From Purshia tridentata (lineage: Eukaryota; Streptophyta; Magnoliopsida; Rosales; Rosaceae): 64,000 bases of DNA. Each line of letters begins with the position of its first letter. Position 1 is the first letter of the stretch. The translations under genes and the position numbers were made by a program. The stretch lies in the NCBI GenBank assembly GCA_003254885.1, contig QANT01007525.1:1-64000 (forward strand), given 5' to 3'. Below the pieces are notes generated by a model that was not told where the DNA came from, ran no database searches, and saw only the letters and a program-made list of their open reading frames with translations. Shown here in pieces: positions 11,370 to 24,941 of the stretch.

Positions 11370-12020
11370 TCAGGTTTCAATCACGTGACGTAAATCCATG
11401 ACCGAGAGTGGCAACGGTGGTGTGCGTCTTCTTCTCAGGTGAGTCAGCCGCGCGCGTGGCCTAGGATCAAATCCATTAACAAGCTGTTGGTAATAAGCCA
11501 AATGGCACATGTTTCGTACAAAGTTGGAATAATAAAGTCTTATAATTTGAGTAAATGCACAACACCTTATTCCTATCGTTGCATCAAAAACCTTTTGGAT
11601 CAAATAGAAGATGCAGACCATATATGGCGCGTGGTCCCACTTGTTCGGAAGCAGCAGCGACAGCAGTGAAGCAATTGCCAGTGAGGCTGCACACACCATT
11701 GCGATGCGAAATTTACGCGCGTGAGTAATTGGGAAGTAGTTTTGGGCATCACCAATTGCTAAGCAACATGCAAAGAGTAAGCTAAGTATGGTGAGCATGA
11801 TTTTGGTGTGGTGGGTTTCAAATGGTGAAGAATTTGTTCCTAGGAATTTGATTTGAGTAAAGGTAAGGAGTATGGGGAACATAAAAGCAAAAATGGCATG
11901 AAGGGTGAAAGTGAAAGGGGCTTGTTTTGCAAAAGCTACTAACACAATGTTTAACATCACACTAAGAGAATCACTCTCGTGCAAGGTTAAGCATTGACAC
12001 TGATAGCGAAAATCGGCCAT
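11370..12020 (-). CDS. Uncharacterised multi-pass membrane protein
   Basis: A single-exon frame of 216 residues starting MADFRYQCQCL. I do not recognise the family. Three to four hydrophobic segments are evident: residues about 21-55 (FTFTLHAIFAFMFPILLTF), about 75-95 (MLTILSLLFACCLAIGD), about 105-122 (AMVCAASLAIASLLSLLLP) and about 130-145 (YMVCIFYLIQ). The C-terminal 40 residues are basic and polar. Support for a real gene comes from the ATG placed about 75 bp below a clean TATAAATA box and from the consistent membrane pattern. The C-terminus beyond about residue 175 looks low in conservation-type features and might be replaced by a spliced exon. Confidence 0.6.
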   Translation of the reverse strand: MADFRYQCQCLTLHESDSLSVMLNIVLVAFAKQAPFTFTLHAIFAFMFPILLTFTQIKFLGTNSSPFETHHTKIMLTILSLLFACCLAIGDAQNYFPITHARKFRIAMVCAASLAIASLLSLLLPNKWDHAPYMVCIFYLIQKVFDATIGIRCCAFTQIIRLYYSNFVRNMCHLAYYQQLVNGFDPRPRARLTHLRRRRTPPLPLSVMDLRHVIET

Positions 12021-12090
12021 ATTATCAGACGAATTAAGGAATTTAATTTCTGAGCTTATATGAGAGAGAATACTTAAATAGGTATTTAAC

Positions 12091-12098
12091 TATTTATA
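12091..12098 (-). promoter_or_regulatory. TATA box of the membrane-protein gene
   Basis: TATAAATA on the minus strand, 71-78 bp above the ATG at 12020. It predicts a leader of about 45 bases. Confidence 0.6.
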
Positions 12099-12429
12099 CC
12101 CAGTTATGTCGTCAAGTGAACCTAAAGGTTGAATGCCCACAAAATTGGTTGAGTTTCCCTTACTACAACCTTTCCTAACCTTACCTTCTAGAATGGTTGC
12201 AACATACAACTCGATAATCAATATAGTTATTTGGATGGCCTTTCTCAGTTTCTCTTAGGTGGGTTTCTCGAAAGTCGTACGCTTTCTAATTCTTATTGGT
12301 AGTCCACTTCCATACGACACATAAACGAAATAAAATATTATCGGCATAACTGATAAGAGTATCAAGACATAAGACAGAAGACATGAAGCAAGAGCAAACA
12401 ACGCCAATGGATGTGTCATACAAAGTGGT

Positions 12430-12690
12430 GTGGAAGTAATTAATGGAACAACACATACAAAGTCAACGGTTCCTCCTTTCATTTTTTCCTTTTCTACTTC
12501 CTCCTTTCATTCTTTCTTTTTCTACTTCCTCCTTTCATTCTTTCCTTTTCTATACTTCATCCTTTCATTCTTGTCATAATTTATAGAAAATTAAGTGGAA
12601 GTAATTTATGAAATAAAACATATAAAGTCAACGGTTCCTCCTTTCATTTTTTCTTTTTCTACTTCCTCCTTTCATTCTTTCTTTTTCTCT
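12430..12690. repeat. Pyrimidine-rich repeat and 165-bp-scale duplication
   Basis: Several copies of a roughly 30-bp unit (TTCCTCCTTTCATTCTTTC...TCTACT) occur in tandem. The larger block, GTGGAAGTAATT followed by a few variable bases, CA(A)AGTCAACGG and the pyrimidine run, is present twice: from about 12430 and again from about 12595. Confidence 0.75.
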
Positions 12691-13867
12691 CTTTTTTTTG
12701 TTTAATTTTTTAGTTACAGTAGAAAAATTGAAAGTTCAAAACATACAATTTGAGACCTGGGACAGGTCTAGAGAACTCCTAAGTAATGGGTAATCTTTAG
12801 AAAGAAACCCAAAGACAACTTCAAATAATAAAAACTGTGCAAAAATTCACAAGATTAATATGCAAAAGTTCACAAATGCGCAAAGTAAAAAATGGCGGTA
12901 TCCAACAAAGGAAATTTTATAGGGGACCATGTTAAAAAGATAAAAACTCTCAGTTTACTCTTCAAATTATTACATAATTTACATTTGTATCAATTTATTT
13001 CTCATACTTTCAATTTGGAAAATTAAGATACTCAATTTCTCATTTTGGTCAATTGAGATAACTTTGTCAATTTGCTTGCTTTCCATCCAAAACTTCGTTT
13101 ACACAAAGTCAAATGTCCATCATGAAAAGTTCTTATTGAGAAAAATACAGTAGTCACATGCTCATCACTCATATTAATGTACTGAGCAAATTGACATAAT
13201 TACCTCAATTGACAGAATTGAAAGGTTGAGCACCTTAACTTTCAAAATTGGAAATCTAATAAACGAACTTATACAAGTACAATAATTTGGAAAGTAAAAT
13301 GACAGTTTTCTCTAAATTTTTAAGTGTGTAAAAGTTGCACCATCTCTTTATTCTTATACTTTGGCATTGCACTGCATTTGGATCGACAGCCCATATAGGG
13401 AATGCTAGATCGACAGCCCATATAGGGAATGCTAGTTACATTTCTCATTCTACCTTTACTTACAACATTCTCCCTCATTAGTAAATGATAAAAAAAAAGT
13501 GAATGGTTCTAATTACAGGACCACATTGCATAATGAAAAAAAAAAAAAAAANAAAAAAAAAAAAAAAAAAGTTCGGAGAACATGGCCATTCCTAAAATAA
13601 AAATGAACACAGAAGAAAATAATACTAAGTAGGTACAAACAGAGGTGATCATATCATTAAGTTAATGATAGAGGTTGGCTAGCTCATGGCAAAAAAAGCT
13701 AAGCTAATCTCGCTCTTAATTTCCTCATGGCAATGCAATAAAGAATATTTGGTAATCATGAATGAAAAGAATCACTGCCTGTGCCATCATCCTATTACTA
13801 AATTCTAACTCCTAAGAATTAATGAATTAAGAAATGAATTAATCAGTTTCCCCCACCTCCTTAATCA
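12691..13867. other. AT-rich intergenic stretch with a 27-bp duplication and an assembly gap mark
   Basis: No gene is seen. A 27-bp unit (GATCGACAGCCCATATAGGG plus seven bases) is exactly repeated at 13381-13407 and 13408-13434. The long A-run around 13539-13570 contains the only N of the window, so its length is uncertain. Confidence 0.6.
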
Positions 13868-16800
13868 CTACTTAGACCAAGCAACTGCATCAATCTCAGC
13901 CTGGGCACTTCTGTATAACTCCAGCCTCTTTGCAAGTAAGGTACGTCGCTGCATCACTCCTGGATCCTCATCCAACAACTTAGACAACTGCCTTTTCTGC
14001 AAAATAGTTATGAACATGTTCATGCCGAAAAAAGAATTATGAACATGTAATTAGTATAAGGACAATGCTACAAAACTCAACAATTTTAGCAACAGTTTTT
14101 CCTAATCTGTCGGAGGCTGACATCATGACATAAGATGATGCGGTGTGGGCTGTGATCATATCATGTGCCATGTAGGGAATAAGTTGAGATGAGTAGCATT
14201 TTCCTTGTTATAATTCAACCCAGCTTCTCTTTTTTCGCTTTCTTTCTATTTATTTCTTGCAGAGAATATATCCTCACCTCCTTTGCACCCAACTCTGCAA
14301 AGAAATGATCGAGTAAGCTTCGTTTGGCCTCTCGTACTTGACAGTAGACGATGGACTTTGGAATAGCAATCCTTAAACTTGCACAAACCATGTTCACATA
14401 GTTCAAGACATTGCTTCCTGTTTGTTTAAAATGGAAAGAAACCCTGATTAACAATGCACTATGTAAAGTGATTAAACACAATTACAAAGTGAATGTAAGT
14501 AGCTCACTTAAACTCCTCAACACGACCGTAAAACATAATTTGTGCTGGAGGTAGCAGTAAAGCGAACTAGCTCGAGCCAGTGATCAGTTATATATGTCAT
14601 TTTGAAATTGTATCTCGTAGTTCTTCTTGATTAAGTGATCCATATCTCCAATATTATTATATTATAGAGGTATTGCAAGTCCTAGCTACTCACCAACTCG
14701 TCGGAGGTATGCATCATTATATCTATCGAAAATTGAGTGTGTTGGATTTCCACCCTTCTCAACATCTTGAGGAAGCTTGCGGAAAAAATCAACAGTCAGG
14801 TAACCACACTCCATATCAACTAGCTGCAGAGTTGCTCTCTTACTTTCTTCTTTCATCCGTTCCAGCGACTCAATAGCTGCATTCCCAACTTCCACTCTTA
14901 AAGTGGGATACTGCTTCAGTTCCTACATGCCATAGAAGAACCATCCTATTAAAAATAAAAGATCAAACAAATTTAGGGAAAAGAAATGAATGATTAATGC
15001 TGACGAATTGACCCATTATTGGCAATGTTGGGTGTGAAATTAAGTCCCAAAGTGATAACAGATACATTTTTTTCCGTCCATCAACCCTTTTTTTTTTCTC
15101 AATTTCCAGTGCCTTAGTTTCATGAACGCAATGTCTAGAACATTTTAGGTATCAAGGCCTAAATTGTGGATAAAATTCAGGAATACAAGGTAATGAGCAA
15201 GTGTAGTATAGCATGTCCAGGGACTTGCCAGAGTCTCACTGATACTCTTCTGAGCCAGATCCTTCAATATGCCATGAACCTGAAATCATGAGGAAAGCAT
15301 ATCAAGCATAACATTTTGAAGCTCTGACACAGTACATGCTATGTAATAAATAACAACATCACAGCAGCAGCTACAGTGGAAGCATTGCAACAAAAGATTG
15401 TGGAGAATGCAAATACAGAAGTCAACATCTCATATTATTCCATGAAAACACATTCCCGTGACCATCCATGCTGCAAAAAAGCTGTTTTGCCTCAGGTTAG
15501 AAAACTTTTCAGTGGGATAGAAAAAAGTCACATGTTTACTTGCATAATATCACTGCTTTAAAAGGTTTTAAATATGGAGAAAGCATTGTCTAGGGAGATT
15601 ACAGGTGAAGATATGTATGCATACCGCATCAACAGCCGCCTCTGCAGGACCTCTGATGCATACCAATGAAGATTCAATAAGGCGACGGTATCCTTGTTCA
15701 GGAGCAATTAGATGAGGTTGATATCCATCTGCTTCAGTAATTAGCTTTCGGATGTTCTCCATTGAAAGTTGCTTGTCAAATTGCAACCTCTTCAAAGCAG
15801 CAGGAAATTGACTATCAAACACTCCATAAATTTTGTCACCACCAGAGCGCCTGGAGACATTGAACGTTATCATAAACCCCGAGGTTGAATAAGGAAACCA
15901 ACATGAGATGAAAACAAAATTTTCAATTAATTTCAAATAAGACAGTGATAGCACAATACATACACGCCATCAAGATGTTCTTTAAATATCTGGTCAAAAG
16001 TACGAGAGATTTCCATTATCACATATAACTTCCCCTGCATTTGGAAAGAACCGATCAAAATTGACATTAGCACTGCTCATCAGAGGGAGAATCATAAAAG
16101 AAGTATTACACTTACACTTACAGCCACAACTTTCTTTAAAAAAATTCTATGTAACATTAATTATCAGGGTAAAAGGAAAAGGATGAGAATGAACTATGTA
16201 TATGTATATTCTTACTCCAGCATCAGCAGCAATAGATTTCCCAAGTCGGTTCAGTTCTGCCTCTAGTTCACCAATAGTTTTGCTGATAAGAGACTGAAGG
16301 CCTGGAATTCGAGACTTGATGACAACTTCCAAATGCTGAAAATTTCATCACATTAATTTAGTGCGAACCTGGTAAGAAATATCAAAGAGCAAGAAAACAA
16401 GAAAAAAGAGCACGTTTGCCGACCAAGTATTGAAAGGAAGCAGACCGCATCTCCACTGTTCACTAAAATTTATAATATCAAAGAACATATAATTGTGAAT
16501 TAAACTTCAACAACAATTGAACATATATATTGCATTTAGGAGAACAACCTGCATACCTTAGAAAGCACCCTTCCTAAATGTTCAGAACCCATCCTGTTTG
16601 CCATATGCCTGTACTCCGAGCTATTAGCAAAATATTCACGTTCTCTACGCCTAGCAGCAATCATATCGACACTCTTGTTTATATCAGCTTGGGAGCGATT
16701 GACAACACCAATCCAAGGGAACTGTAGCTTATATGATTTTCCTTCCAAAATCTATAAAATAAAATAAAAGACAACCCTTAGTTACGAGAAACATCCAAGA

Positions 16801-19389
16801 GGGCAGCCACAATGATACTGAAAGGAGACTTTTGAGTACGAAACAGATAATTAAAGCCAAGAAAGTTGCTGCATCTAAGTGCAATGTCATCTTCATCTTG
16901 CAGATAATGAAAGCTTACACCTTTATAAAGAAGGAAACTTACAATTAATCATAAAAATTTTACTCACTTTTCAAGTTTATCTAAAGTAACTAAACTATAT
17001 CATTTGCAAACAGGACATACGAAAAGACATAGGATCAACTAATATTTGAAAACCTATAACATAGGAAAGTACTAGTCATCAGCTTTGCAAGGGCAAATAA
17101 AACTAACAATCATTTTTGACCTAATTGAACTAGTCATGCCACATTGAAACAAAACCAAAAATATAAGCCTTTAAACGTAATTGCATGCGTCATTGATCAT
17201 CACATAACACCAACAACATAATCTACTTGTAACAGAAGGCTTAACAAACCTAGAACAAAACATGCTCTAAAAATGAAACAATAAAATGTCACCAAGTAGC
17301 TAAATTACTCGATTCCACATCACTTATAAGACAACAGGTTTGCTCTCTTCTTTATCTATTTCCTTTTTCCTCTTATGGCTATGAATTTGGAAGTGACTTA
17401 CATCAACTGCATTTGTACCCTGGTCCATAAGATCAATCTTTGTCAGAACTCCAAATGTCCTTTCCCCTGAGAATTTAGAAACCAAAGCTAAAAATAAATG
17501 TGCATAAAAGGAAAACTACTCCTAATGAGAGCAATCTGCACCCTTTCAAATGACATATACATTTAAATGAATTCAACACAAGTGTCTTTCTCTCAACCAG
17601 AGGCAAGAACATTTATGTAAGGCTCTTGTGAAATAAATTAAATCATATATTCTTGCCTTTGGGGTCCACTTCACGAGAGATCTTAATTGCATCAGATGTA
17701 GCAAGATCTTGGTTGGCAGGGGATATTGCCAGAATAATACAGTTGGGCTGCAAGAAAAGGCATATAGTAAGAGACTTAGACTCCAATAAAACCTCTCCAA
17801 TAATTTTTCTCAAATTAAAAGGGGACAAGCCAGACATTGTTAAAAATACCTATCAACTGTCAGTTGCCTCAACTCATAGAATTTTACTAATGTTCATATT
17901 ACATTTTGGTCTTAACTTTTATTTTCTCCGCCCAATAGGCATATCTATCATACACGTGAAACACCAAACTCACTCAGAATCACATAGGAATTCCAATCAA
18001 AACCCTTGTTCATTATGCAAGTCTCATAACCTAAAAGCTCATAAAAATGATCAACAATTCTGTAAACAAATTACCTTTTCAATGAATGACCGAACCATAT
18101 CTTCAATGTCCTGCACTGTGCTCTCTGGTTGACCCTCTACAAAACCAAAAAACTAAAATGTCAACTTAAGTCTTGTAAGGTTCCAAGCAAATTTATACGA
18201 CCCTAACTATTTCAAAAGTGTCTACATAATTTATCTCACCGACGGCTACTTTTGTGAGTCCAGGAAGATCAATCAGTGTCAAGTTCACAACTGCCAAGAT
18301 CAAACAAATCATATCTTTAATAAAAACATTGTGCAATTACTTGAAATGCAGAATCCTCATAGAAATAAATGGTGTGCTCACTGAAGATAAGCAAAAAAAA
18401 AATTCAAAGGCATGAAAAAGGAGAAAAAATTCACGATCTTCAGAGAATGCAACCTCTTTTTATTTTCCCAAACGATTATCTTTAAATTTATTTACTTTGA
18501 AAAGAAAAGAAAAGAAAAGAACATCAATTAACAACTGAATTTATGGCTATTAAAAGCACATAATAGAGTATATGGTGTTGTTGAGCTGTCTTTCTTTATT
18601 AAAAACATCAAAGAAATTAGACGCAATAATGATTCCAACGAATTAGATCACCATTTGATACTAGAGCTCTGATTTTGTGAAGACCAAATCAATGGGTACA
18701 TGCAAATCCACCAAAAGCAACATGAAAATATGAGCAGCAATATCTGACCATTGGGTGAGAAGATACTGAGATGGATTGGAACGGTTGAAATTGCCTTGGA
18801 GCGGCCAGTCTCTCTGTCAGTCTCATCAGATATCTCCTTCCTGACAGCAGCTACATACAGAACAAGATAAACATCTATCTACGACTCGAAACCGAAACAA
18901 TGTCTTAGATAAAGATGAAGAATAAGACGGAGAAGAATATACCAAAATCAGTGAACCTCTTCCTTGGGAGGTGCATAAACTCGGCGTATTCTTTTCCTTC
19001 GTCAATCTTATGCAGCTGCAACACAAGTGGACGCCGCGTAACGATCCCTGCACGCAATGTGTTTGCATCAAATTCACAACCACATATCAATGAGATTATG
19101 AAATCGATAGATTACCGGAACCGCGAGGCAGAAAGTCTTTGCCGACGATGCTCTCCAACACCGAAGACTTGCCGGAGCTCTACGATGAAAGAGAATTCAG
19201 CGACATTCAAATTCAAAGGAAAATGCGAGATTGATATAGAGAATGAGGTGGAGATGGAACCTGGCCTCCGACGACGGCAATGGCGGGCAAGGAGTCCCAG
19301 AGAGTGGGCATGGCGCTCTCGTCGCCGTGGTCGCCGAGGGCCGTACACGCCCTCTGTATTTTGTTCACCAGAGATATCAGGTTCTCCAT
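13868..19389 (-). CDS. Dynamin-related protein, DRP1 class
   Basis: Sixteen exons (19389-19261, 19179-19116, 19047-18943, 18850-18749, 18290-18240, 18136-18075, 17747-17657, 17466-17402, 16751-16557, 16335-16216, 16034-15964, 15850-15625, 15279-15229, 14922-14694, 14417-14278, 13996-13868) give 609 residues, matching the 610-residue DRP1 norm. These large GTPases act at the cell plate and plasma membrane in cytokinesis and clathrin endocytosis. The GTPase motifs are intact: P-loop GGQSSGKS (41-48), GIVTRRP (switch I), DLPG (about 140), TKID (exon 8). The middle domain ([20 protein letters not shown]) and the GTPase effector domain (exons 14-16, ending DAVAWSK) follow, with no PH or proline-rich domain, which marks class 1. 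Introns 7 and 13 use GC instead of GT donors (AAAG|GCAAG and CTG|GCAAGT). Which DRP1 letter it is cannot be told by eye; 1C/1E-like is likely. Confidence 0.95.
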
Positions 19390-20832
19390 GGAGCGAGTCG
19401 GATCGCTGTGTCGACTCGGTGAAACGATCGGTCGGAGCTAGAGTGAGAGAGGGAGAAATAACAGAAATTTGGAGGTTGGCGAAGGAAATGGAATATTGGG
19501 TCGTTGGTGCGAAAATTTCAAGTGTTTCAGTTTGAAAATTAAAGTTAGATTGAAATGCAACTTTTGGGCTAAGCTCAACCCACGCGAGACCGATTCTACC
19601 GGGAGTGACCTGCTAATGGGCTTCAAACCCAAGTTCCCACTCAACTCTGTGACAATTGGGCTGCCGCACATGGGCTTCAAAGTCCAATCCAATTCTCGAG
19701 ACAAATGGAAATATCAAACTTAGCCCTATCTCGTTATCGCCCTCCCGTAGCCTAAAACAATCATGTTAGAGATCTCAAAATTTAAATATAAATTAATATT
19801 TTATTGCATATGTTAATAGTTTATTTGTTGTGAAATAAATATGCTTTAAAGTAGACTATGAATAAATTAATGAAACATTGATATATTATTTGAAATCAAA
19901 ATTTTAAATACAAATTTAAAATTTCTGTGTCACTAATCCATAATAAAAATGAAAATTCTAAAAACTTGAACAATTTTTTGTTACGGACACACTATACTTT
20001 GAGGTTTTCAATGACCAAGTCAACCCTGCCTTTTTAGGTCTAAGCTCAGTCCATATCTTCAATGCAAATACATTTTAGAGTGAAAATGTCTCATATCAAG
20101 TATGTAGTCACTCATAAGTCATAACTTTAAGGCATTCAAAAATCAAAACAATAGCCAATTTTCCGTTCAAGAAGACTTTGAATTCAAAATGCCATCTCTA
20201 GGAACGAGAGAGCATATCCCTTAATTTAGGGATTATAATGTTACTAGAGGCTAATATTTATTTTACAATTAGAAGGTATTCCTTTTCGGTGACACCTTGA
20301 GAATTTACATTGTTTATGAATTCAATTAGTTCACTCTAATCCTAGTACTCTTGCGACACTTAACTTATGCTTTATAAAGAATATACTAACTTTGACTAAC
20401 AAAGGGTCATTCACAAATCATTATCAATGTCTCGTTGACTTACAAAGAGTGTAACTTCTAACTATCTTGTGTAAACATCATTGATCGTAGTCAATGTGGT
20501 AATTTTCATCCACCATTTTATTTTATTTTTAAAATAATCAAAATAATCTTGAAGAATTTACAATGTGCCTTGCGATTTAAGTTAAGAGACAACAAGTGAT
20601 ATGATATGATAAAAGTGGAGAAATGAGTCTTTCATATTTTCAATAGTTTTCTTTTGTTTGAGATGTGCGTCGTAGTGTGTATAGTGTACGCATCAATTTC
20701 CTATAGAAATCCAAGAAGTACAGAAAGTTCTCACGAGTCCTCTAGCATATTCCTTTCTCATTTTGGATGCCCAATGGCAATTCCGTTAATAATACCCAAT
20801 GAGTTTTTTCTCCGCCACAGATTCTAATCGCC
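19390..20832. other. Region between divergent DRP1 and DUF212 genes
   Basis: Contains the DRP1 leader and promoter (19390-19740) and then about 1 kb of AT-rich DNA. From about 19980 to 20700 the sequence reads like a decayed transposon-derived repeat (long runs such as cactcataagtcataact), but no ends, frame or duplication could be identified. I see no gene. Confidence 0.4.
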
Positions 20833-20840
20833 TATAAATA
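20833..20840 (+). promoter_or_regulatory. TATA box of the DUF212 gene
   Basis: TATAAATA about 105-113 bp above the ATG at 20946, followed by a pyrimidine-rich leader. Confidence 0.65.
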
Positions 20841-20945
20841 CTAGTCCCTCACAAAACTCTGATTTCTTCCAGAGCTTTTCTCAAAGCCTCCAAGCTGCTC
20901 TCTCTGTTCTCAATCTGAAATGCTGACTGAAACTCAAAGGCTCTC

Positions 20946-23437
20946 ATGGACTCTTTTGCAACAAAGCACACGTTCAGTCCCTTCATTCTCAGCCCCTTAA
21001 ACTCACATACCAAAACCTTTTACACCACCACCACCACACACTTGTCCTTCTTCAGATTCTCTCACTTCAAGAAACTCAGAACATCTTCAATCTCTTTCTC
21101 TCATAGATCTCCTTCTAATCCCAAACACCCAAAACCAAAACGGGGTTCTCGCTATTTTCCCTTAAACCCCATCTGCGTTTTGGTCCCGGTCCTCCAAAGC
21201 ATCAAAGTCTTGGCTTCTTCACGAACCCAGAAATGGGCTTCTCTGTTACAAGCTTATAGAGACACAGAGAGGGTTGTAGACGAAAAGAGCAATGATTTTT
21301 TACAGAGCAGTGGGATTGGAATAGCTTTGTTGAGTGTGACCTCCAATGCCAAGGTCAAGATTAGTCCTTTCGTGGCTCAATTGGCTGTGAACCCGACCTT
21401 TGTTTCAGGCATGTTCGCGTGGTTTATGGCACAGTCTACAAAGATGTTGTTGAATTTCTTTGTGGAGAAGAAATGGGATTTTAGAATATTGTGTGCTTCA
21501 GGAGGTATGCCTTCGTCGCACTCGGCCTTGTGCACGGCTTTGACGACCTCTGTGGCACTTTGTCACGGTGTTGCAGACTCGCTTTTCCCAGTTTGCTTGG
21601 GGTTTAGTCTCATTGTTATGTATGATGCTATTGGAGTACGGAGACATGCTGGTATGCAAGCTGAGGTAGGAAGTAAATTTGATGTCTTTTCTATCTCTAA
21701 TTTGTTTTATTATCTAGTTCTAATTGCTTGATTGGGGAAAGTAAGTGTTTTGGGGGTGGAGGTAAGTTTTTTGGGGCTGGAGTTAGTGAGGTTTCTGTTT
21801 TGGGGATAGGATTGAGGTGGTGATTAAGATGTTGAGTTAATTCTTGTGCTGTTACTCTGTTTTTACTGATGATGTATATTTTGTATATTTTCTTCTCAAT
21901 TTTCTGAGAAAAAATATACGTAGAACAGTAGAAAATGTTGATAATTGTGGTTGGAACTTTGATAAACTGGATGATGTATTCGGTTTGAACTTGCTATTCA
22001 AAGTCCAATAATGGCTCCAATAGCTTATGTTTAGTTCATTGCATTTTCTATGATGCACAATCAGGGGAATGATAGAGAATTGTACATTTTGATTTGAGGG
22101 GAAATGGTATGGATAGGACTTGACTTGTATTGGCCAAATTTCCATATGTAGTGACAAGACACTTTGCCATTTTAGTTTAGTAGTGGGGATATTTAATGCC
22201 TATTTCAGTAGTTGGGAGAATTTATACTTCAGATGGTAGTTTTAGAAGCAGGGTTGGGATTTGTAGGGAGGTCTTCATCTATCCTCTCCTGTTGATGTTT
22301 GATGTTGGACCCTGATTTTGAATTTCTGATTCTTTTGGTGTTGAATGAGGTACTATGTTTTCTTCATAAGGTGGGTTTTCGTCACAAGTTTTGTTATGAT
22401 TTATTAGTGTAATATGGTAGGAAGGACTTCTGGGTCTTTTATATTTTCTGAGGGTCTTGGCAATTCTATGTATGATATATGAGCAATTGGTGGGGTAAGC
22501 ACTATGAAGTTAATGAACAATAACTACAAAATAGGAAGTTAGGAACTGTACTTCACTGAGAAGTTGTAGGTGGAGACCAGATCATACAGTTGAATGTGAC
22601 TATAAAGTTTGAAGGTTTAAAGTTTATTGATCAAGGACTTGGGGTGGTTGGTCAATGGTCATTAGTTGGACACGGGATCACCTTGCTCCAATTATTTGGG
22701 TTTAAAAAGTTAATGATATTATGTTCATGAGGCGTTGGATATGCTTTACTGGACTTTTTAGAAGGTTAAAAATAAAAAACAAAGAAAGCTAAAATTATTG
22801 GGTTTTACTTAACAGAGTTTATATTGGGAGGGTATGTAGCATTTGCCGACACCTACTAACTAAGAAATATTCTCTTTTGACTTTCCACATAATTGAACAT
22901 AGACAAGAAAATTTAAGGTGATAATGATCCTACAATTTGTATGAATGTAAGGTCAATCTAAATGTTGTATGTAATGCTTCGTTGATTTTTCTTCTCATCC
23001 CAAATTGTAATGGTGGTTCATTCTAAATTACTCGATATGATTGTTGGCTTCTTATAAATTCTGTAAATCCTTTGTATTTTGAGCAGTCTCATGCTAAATC
23101 AGTCATGTTGTAGTTCTGCTTTAGTTGTTTCTTATCTAGTTTTTCCTAAAATAGACTTCTGTTTTTTATGCTTTGCTTCTCTAAAATGCCAAGAAGTGCT
23201 AGAACTCTCTTTCATACTTACCAGTAGTGTTGTATCTTGATTTTCTTATGAATATTTGTGACTTCTTTGACTCAGGTTCTTAATATAGTGGTCGAGTACT
23301 TGTTCCAAGGCCATCCTATCAGCCAAAAAAAGCTCAAGGAACTCCTTGGTCACACCCCCTCCCAGGTTCTTGCCGGAGCTCTCCTAGGCATTGTGGTTGC
23401 TTGTGTTTGCTGTCAGAGTAGCTTGGTTGCTACCTGA
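20946..23437 (+). CDS. DUF212 (acid phosphatase/vanadium-dependent haloperoxidase-related) protein, probably plastid
   Basis: Two exons, 20946-21665 and 23276-23437, give 293 residues. The family is named for its resemblance to the PAP2/haloperoxidase fold; true activity is unproven. Residues 1-80 are rich in Ser, Thr, His and Lys with few acids, typical of a chloroplast transit peptide. The DUF212 domain runs from about 125 to 285 with QSTKMLLNFF, the signature GGMPSSHSALCTALTTSVAL, IVMYDAIGVRRHAGMQAE and HTPSQVLAGALLGI. Exon 2 starts after CTCAG and continues the same frame directly after AGMQAE. The single intron is about 1.6 kb and shows no nested gene. The ATG is the first one below the TATA box. 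One upstream ATG (about 20920) opens only a very short frame. Confidence 0.9.
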
Positions 23438-24941
23438 ACTGACTTTGCAGGTAATTTTGGTCACATTGTGTTGACATGGGCCAGAGAAAGAATTGTAATC
23501 CATTTTCTCAATATCAAAGAGACTTTGAATCAAAAAATTAATGATAGAAATGTTAAATTTTTGCCCCTCTGCAACTGATGTGGAGCCCTGCCTGACCATG
23601 AAACAAATTTGATAAATTTATACACACAGCCTAGACATGAAACAAAGTTACAAAACCCACAAAAGCTTGTTTATTTAAAAGGCCCTCCGGGTCAGAAATT
23701 TTCCTTGAAAGGTCTATACTGTAACTTTGTAAACCATTTGTGTATAAACCTGTGAATAGTTGACGACCTTGTCATTATTTCGACAAATTAGCTGCAAGAT
23801 TATTTACTTTTACAGTTAATTTCAGCCAAAATGGCTAGCAAATTAGAGGGGGAAAATGACAATTTTATACTTCCAATAGCATATTCCTCTGTTCCTCATA
23901 TGGATTAAACATGAAAATTTTTAACAGAATAATGAATATTGCGAATTATGGAGTGAAGGCAAGCTATGATCGGGAATTTGAGTAAAAGTTAGTAATACGA
24001 CAGTCATATGTGACTGCTGTTTTGATATGATAAAATATCAATTGATCGACACTCCCTTACCAACTTTGTTTACTCCATATGATTGTGCACTATAAGTCCT
24101 AGTCTTTTAAAGGGAGTTTAAGGGGAAGCTATCTAGCTAACAAGTGACAATCCATTTTACATGGACTCATAACTAGCATATTTTCAAGATGAATAGGCTA
24201 TAATTCAGGTCAAGTGACATTGGGTTTGGGTGAAATATTTGTTTAAAGAAAAATGCCTAGCCGAATAGAGTTGAGGGATTCTAAATTTTATGTCAATTTA
24301 TATGACAATATTTCATTCATTTATACATAATTTATTTTAAGTCTTATATTCGAATCCAAATTTAAAATACAAATTAGGTATCCTGATTCCTAGCTTTATT
24401 TTATGAGATATCTATAAAAACTGATATATCCATACATATAAAAAATAGCAAATAACCACGGAGTTAGGTTCCCTTCATTGTTATGATGAAACCGTGAGAT
24501 GTGAGGTGTTGACTGTTGACCAAGAAAGAGAGCACTATTTTAGCCTTATTTGGGTAATAAGAAGGGCTCCAGCTTGCGCTTTTTCAAAATAGCAATAAAA
24601 GGAACCTCTTTTTAGACAGTGTAAGGGGTCTTTAATTTCCTTTCAACTTTTTTAAGATGACTGCCTGATTTCACTTTTTCATGTAATATAGCAGAGGAAA
24701 GACTTCATGAAATGCTGTTAATGCATAGTTTATTTTTCAAAGCTTGCCGTTACCCTTGACATAAAATGCTATATATAGCATATTGAATAGGAAGAGATGT
24801 ATTAGCAGTGATTTTGGTGTCCAAAGCCATATATAAGACAAAACTCCATTTTGGAGCAAGGAGTCATGGACTGAAAAATTGCTATAATTTCACTAAGACT
24901 TTCCTTCCTAAAATTTCTCTGTGTTCTGTCATCCTTAGTAG
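23438..24941. other. Intergenic stretch between DUF212 gene and CBL remnant
   Basis: The first 350 bp are likely DUF212 3' UTR and flank. The remainder is AT-rich and without coding signal. The missing first exons of the CBL remnant were looked for here and not found. Confidence 0.5.

Noticed and set aside
15376-15561. Possible extra DRP1 exon or nested gene in intron 12
   Set aside because: The DRP1 reading frame is complete without it and no family match was seen.
17653-18132. 159-residue plus-strand frame across DRP1 exons 6-7 and intron
   Set aside because: Antisense to well-supported exons and crossing an intron.
18915-19535. 206-residue plus-strand frame opposite DRP1 exons 1-3
   Set aside because: Shadow of the DRP1 coding exons in the antisense direction. 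It has no codon or domain support.
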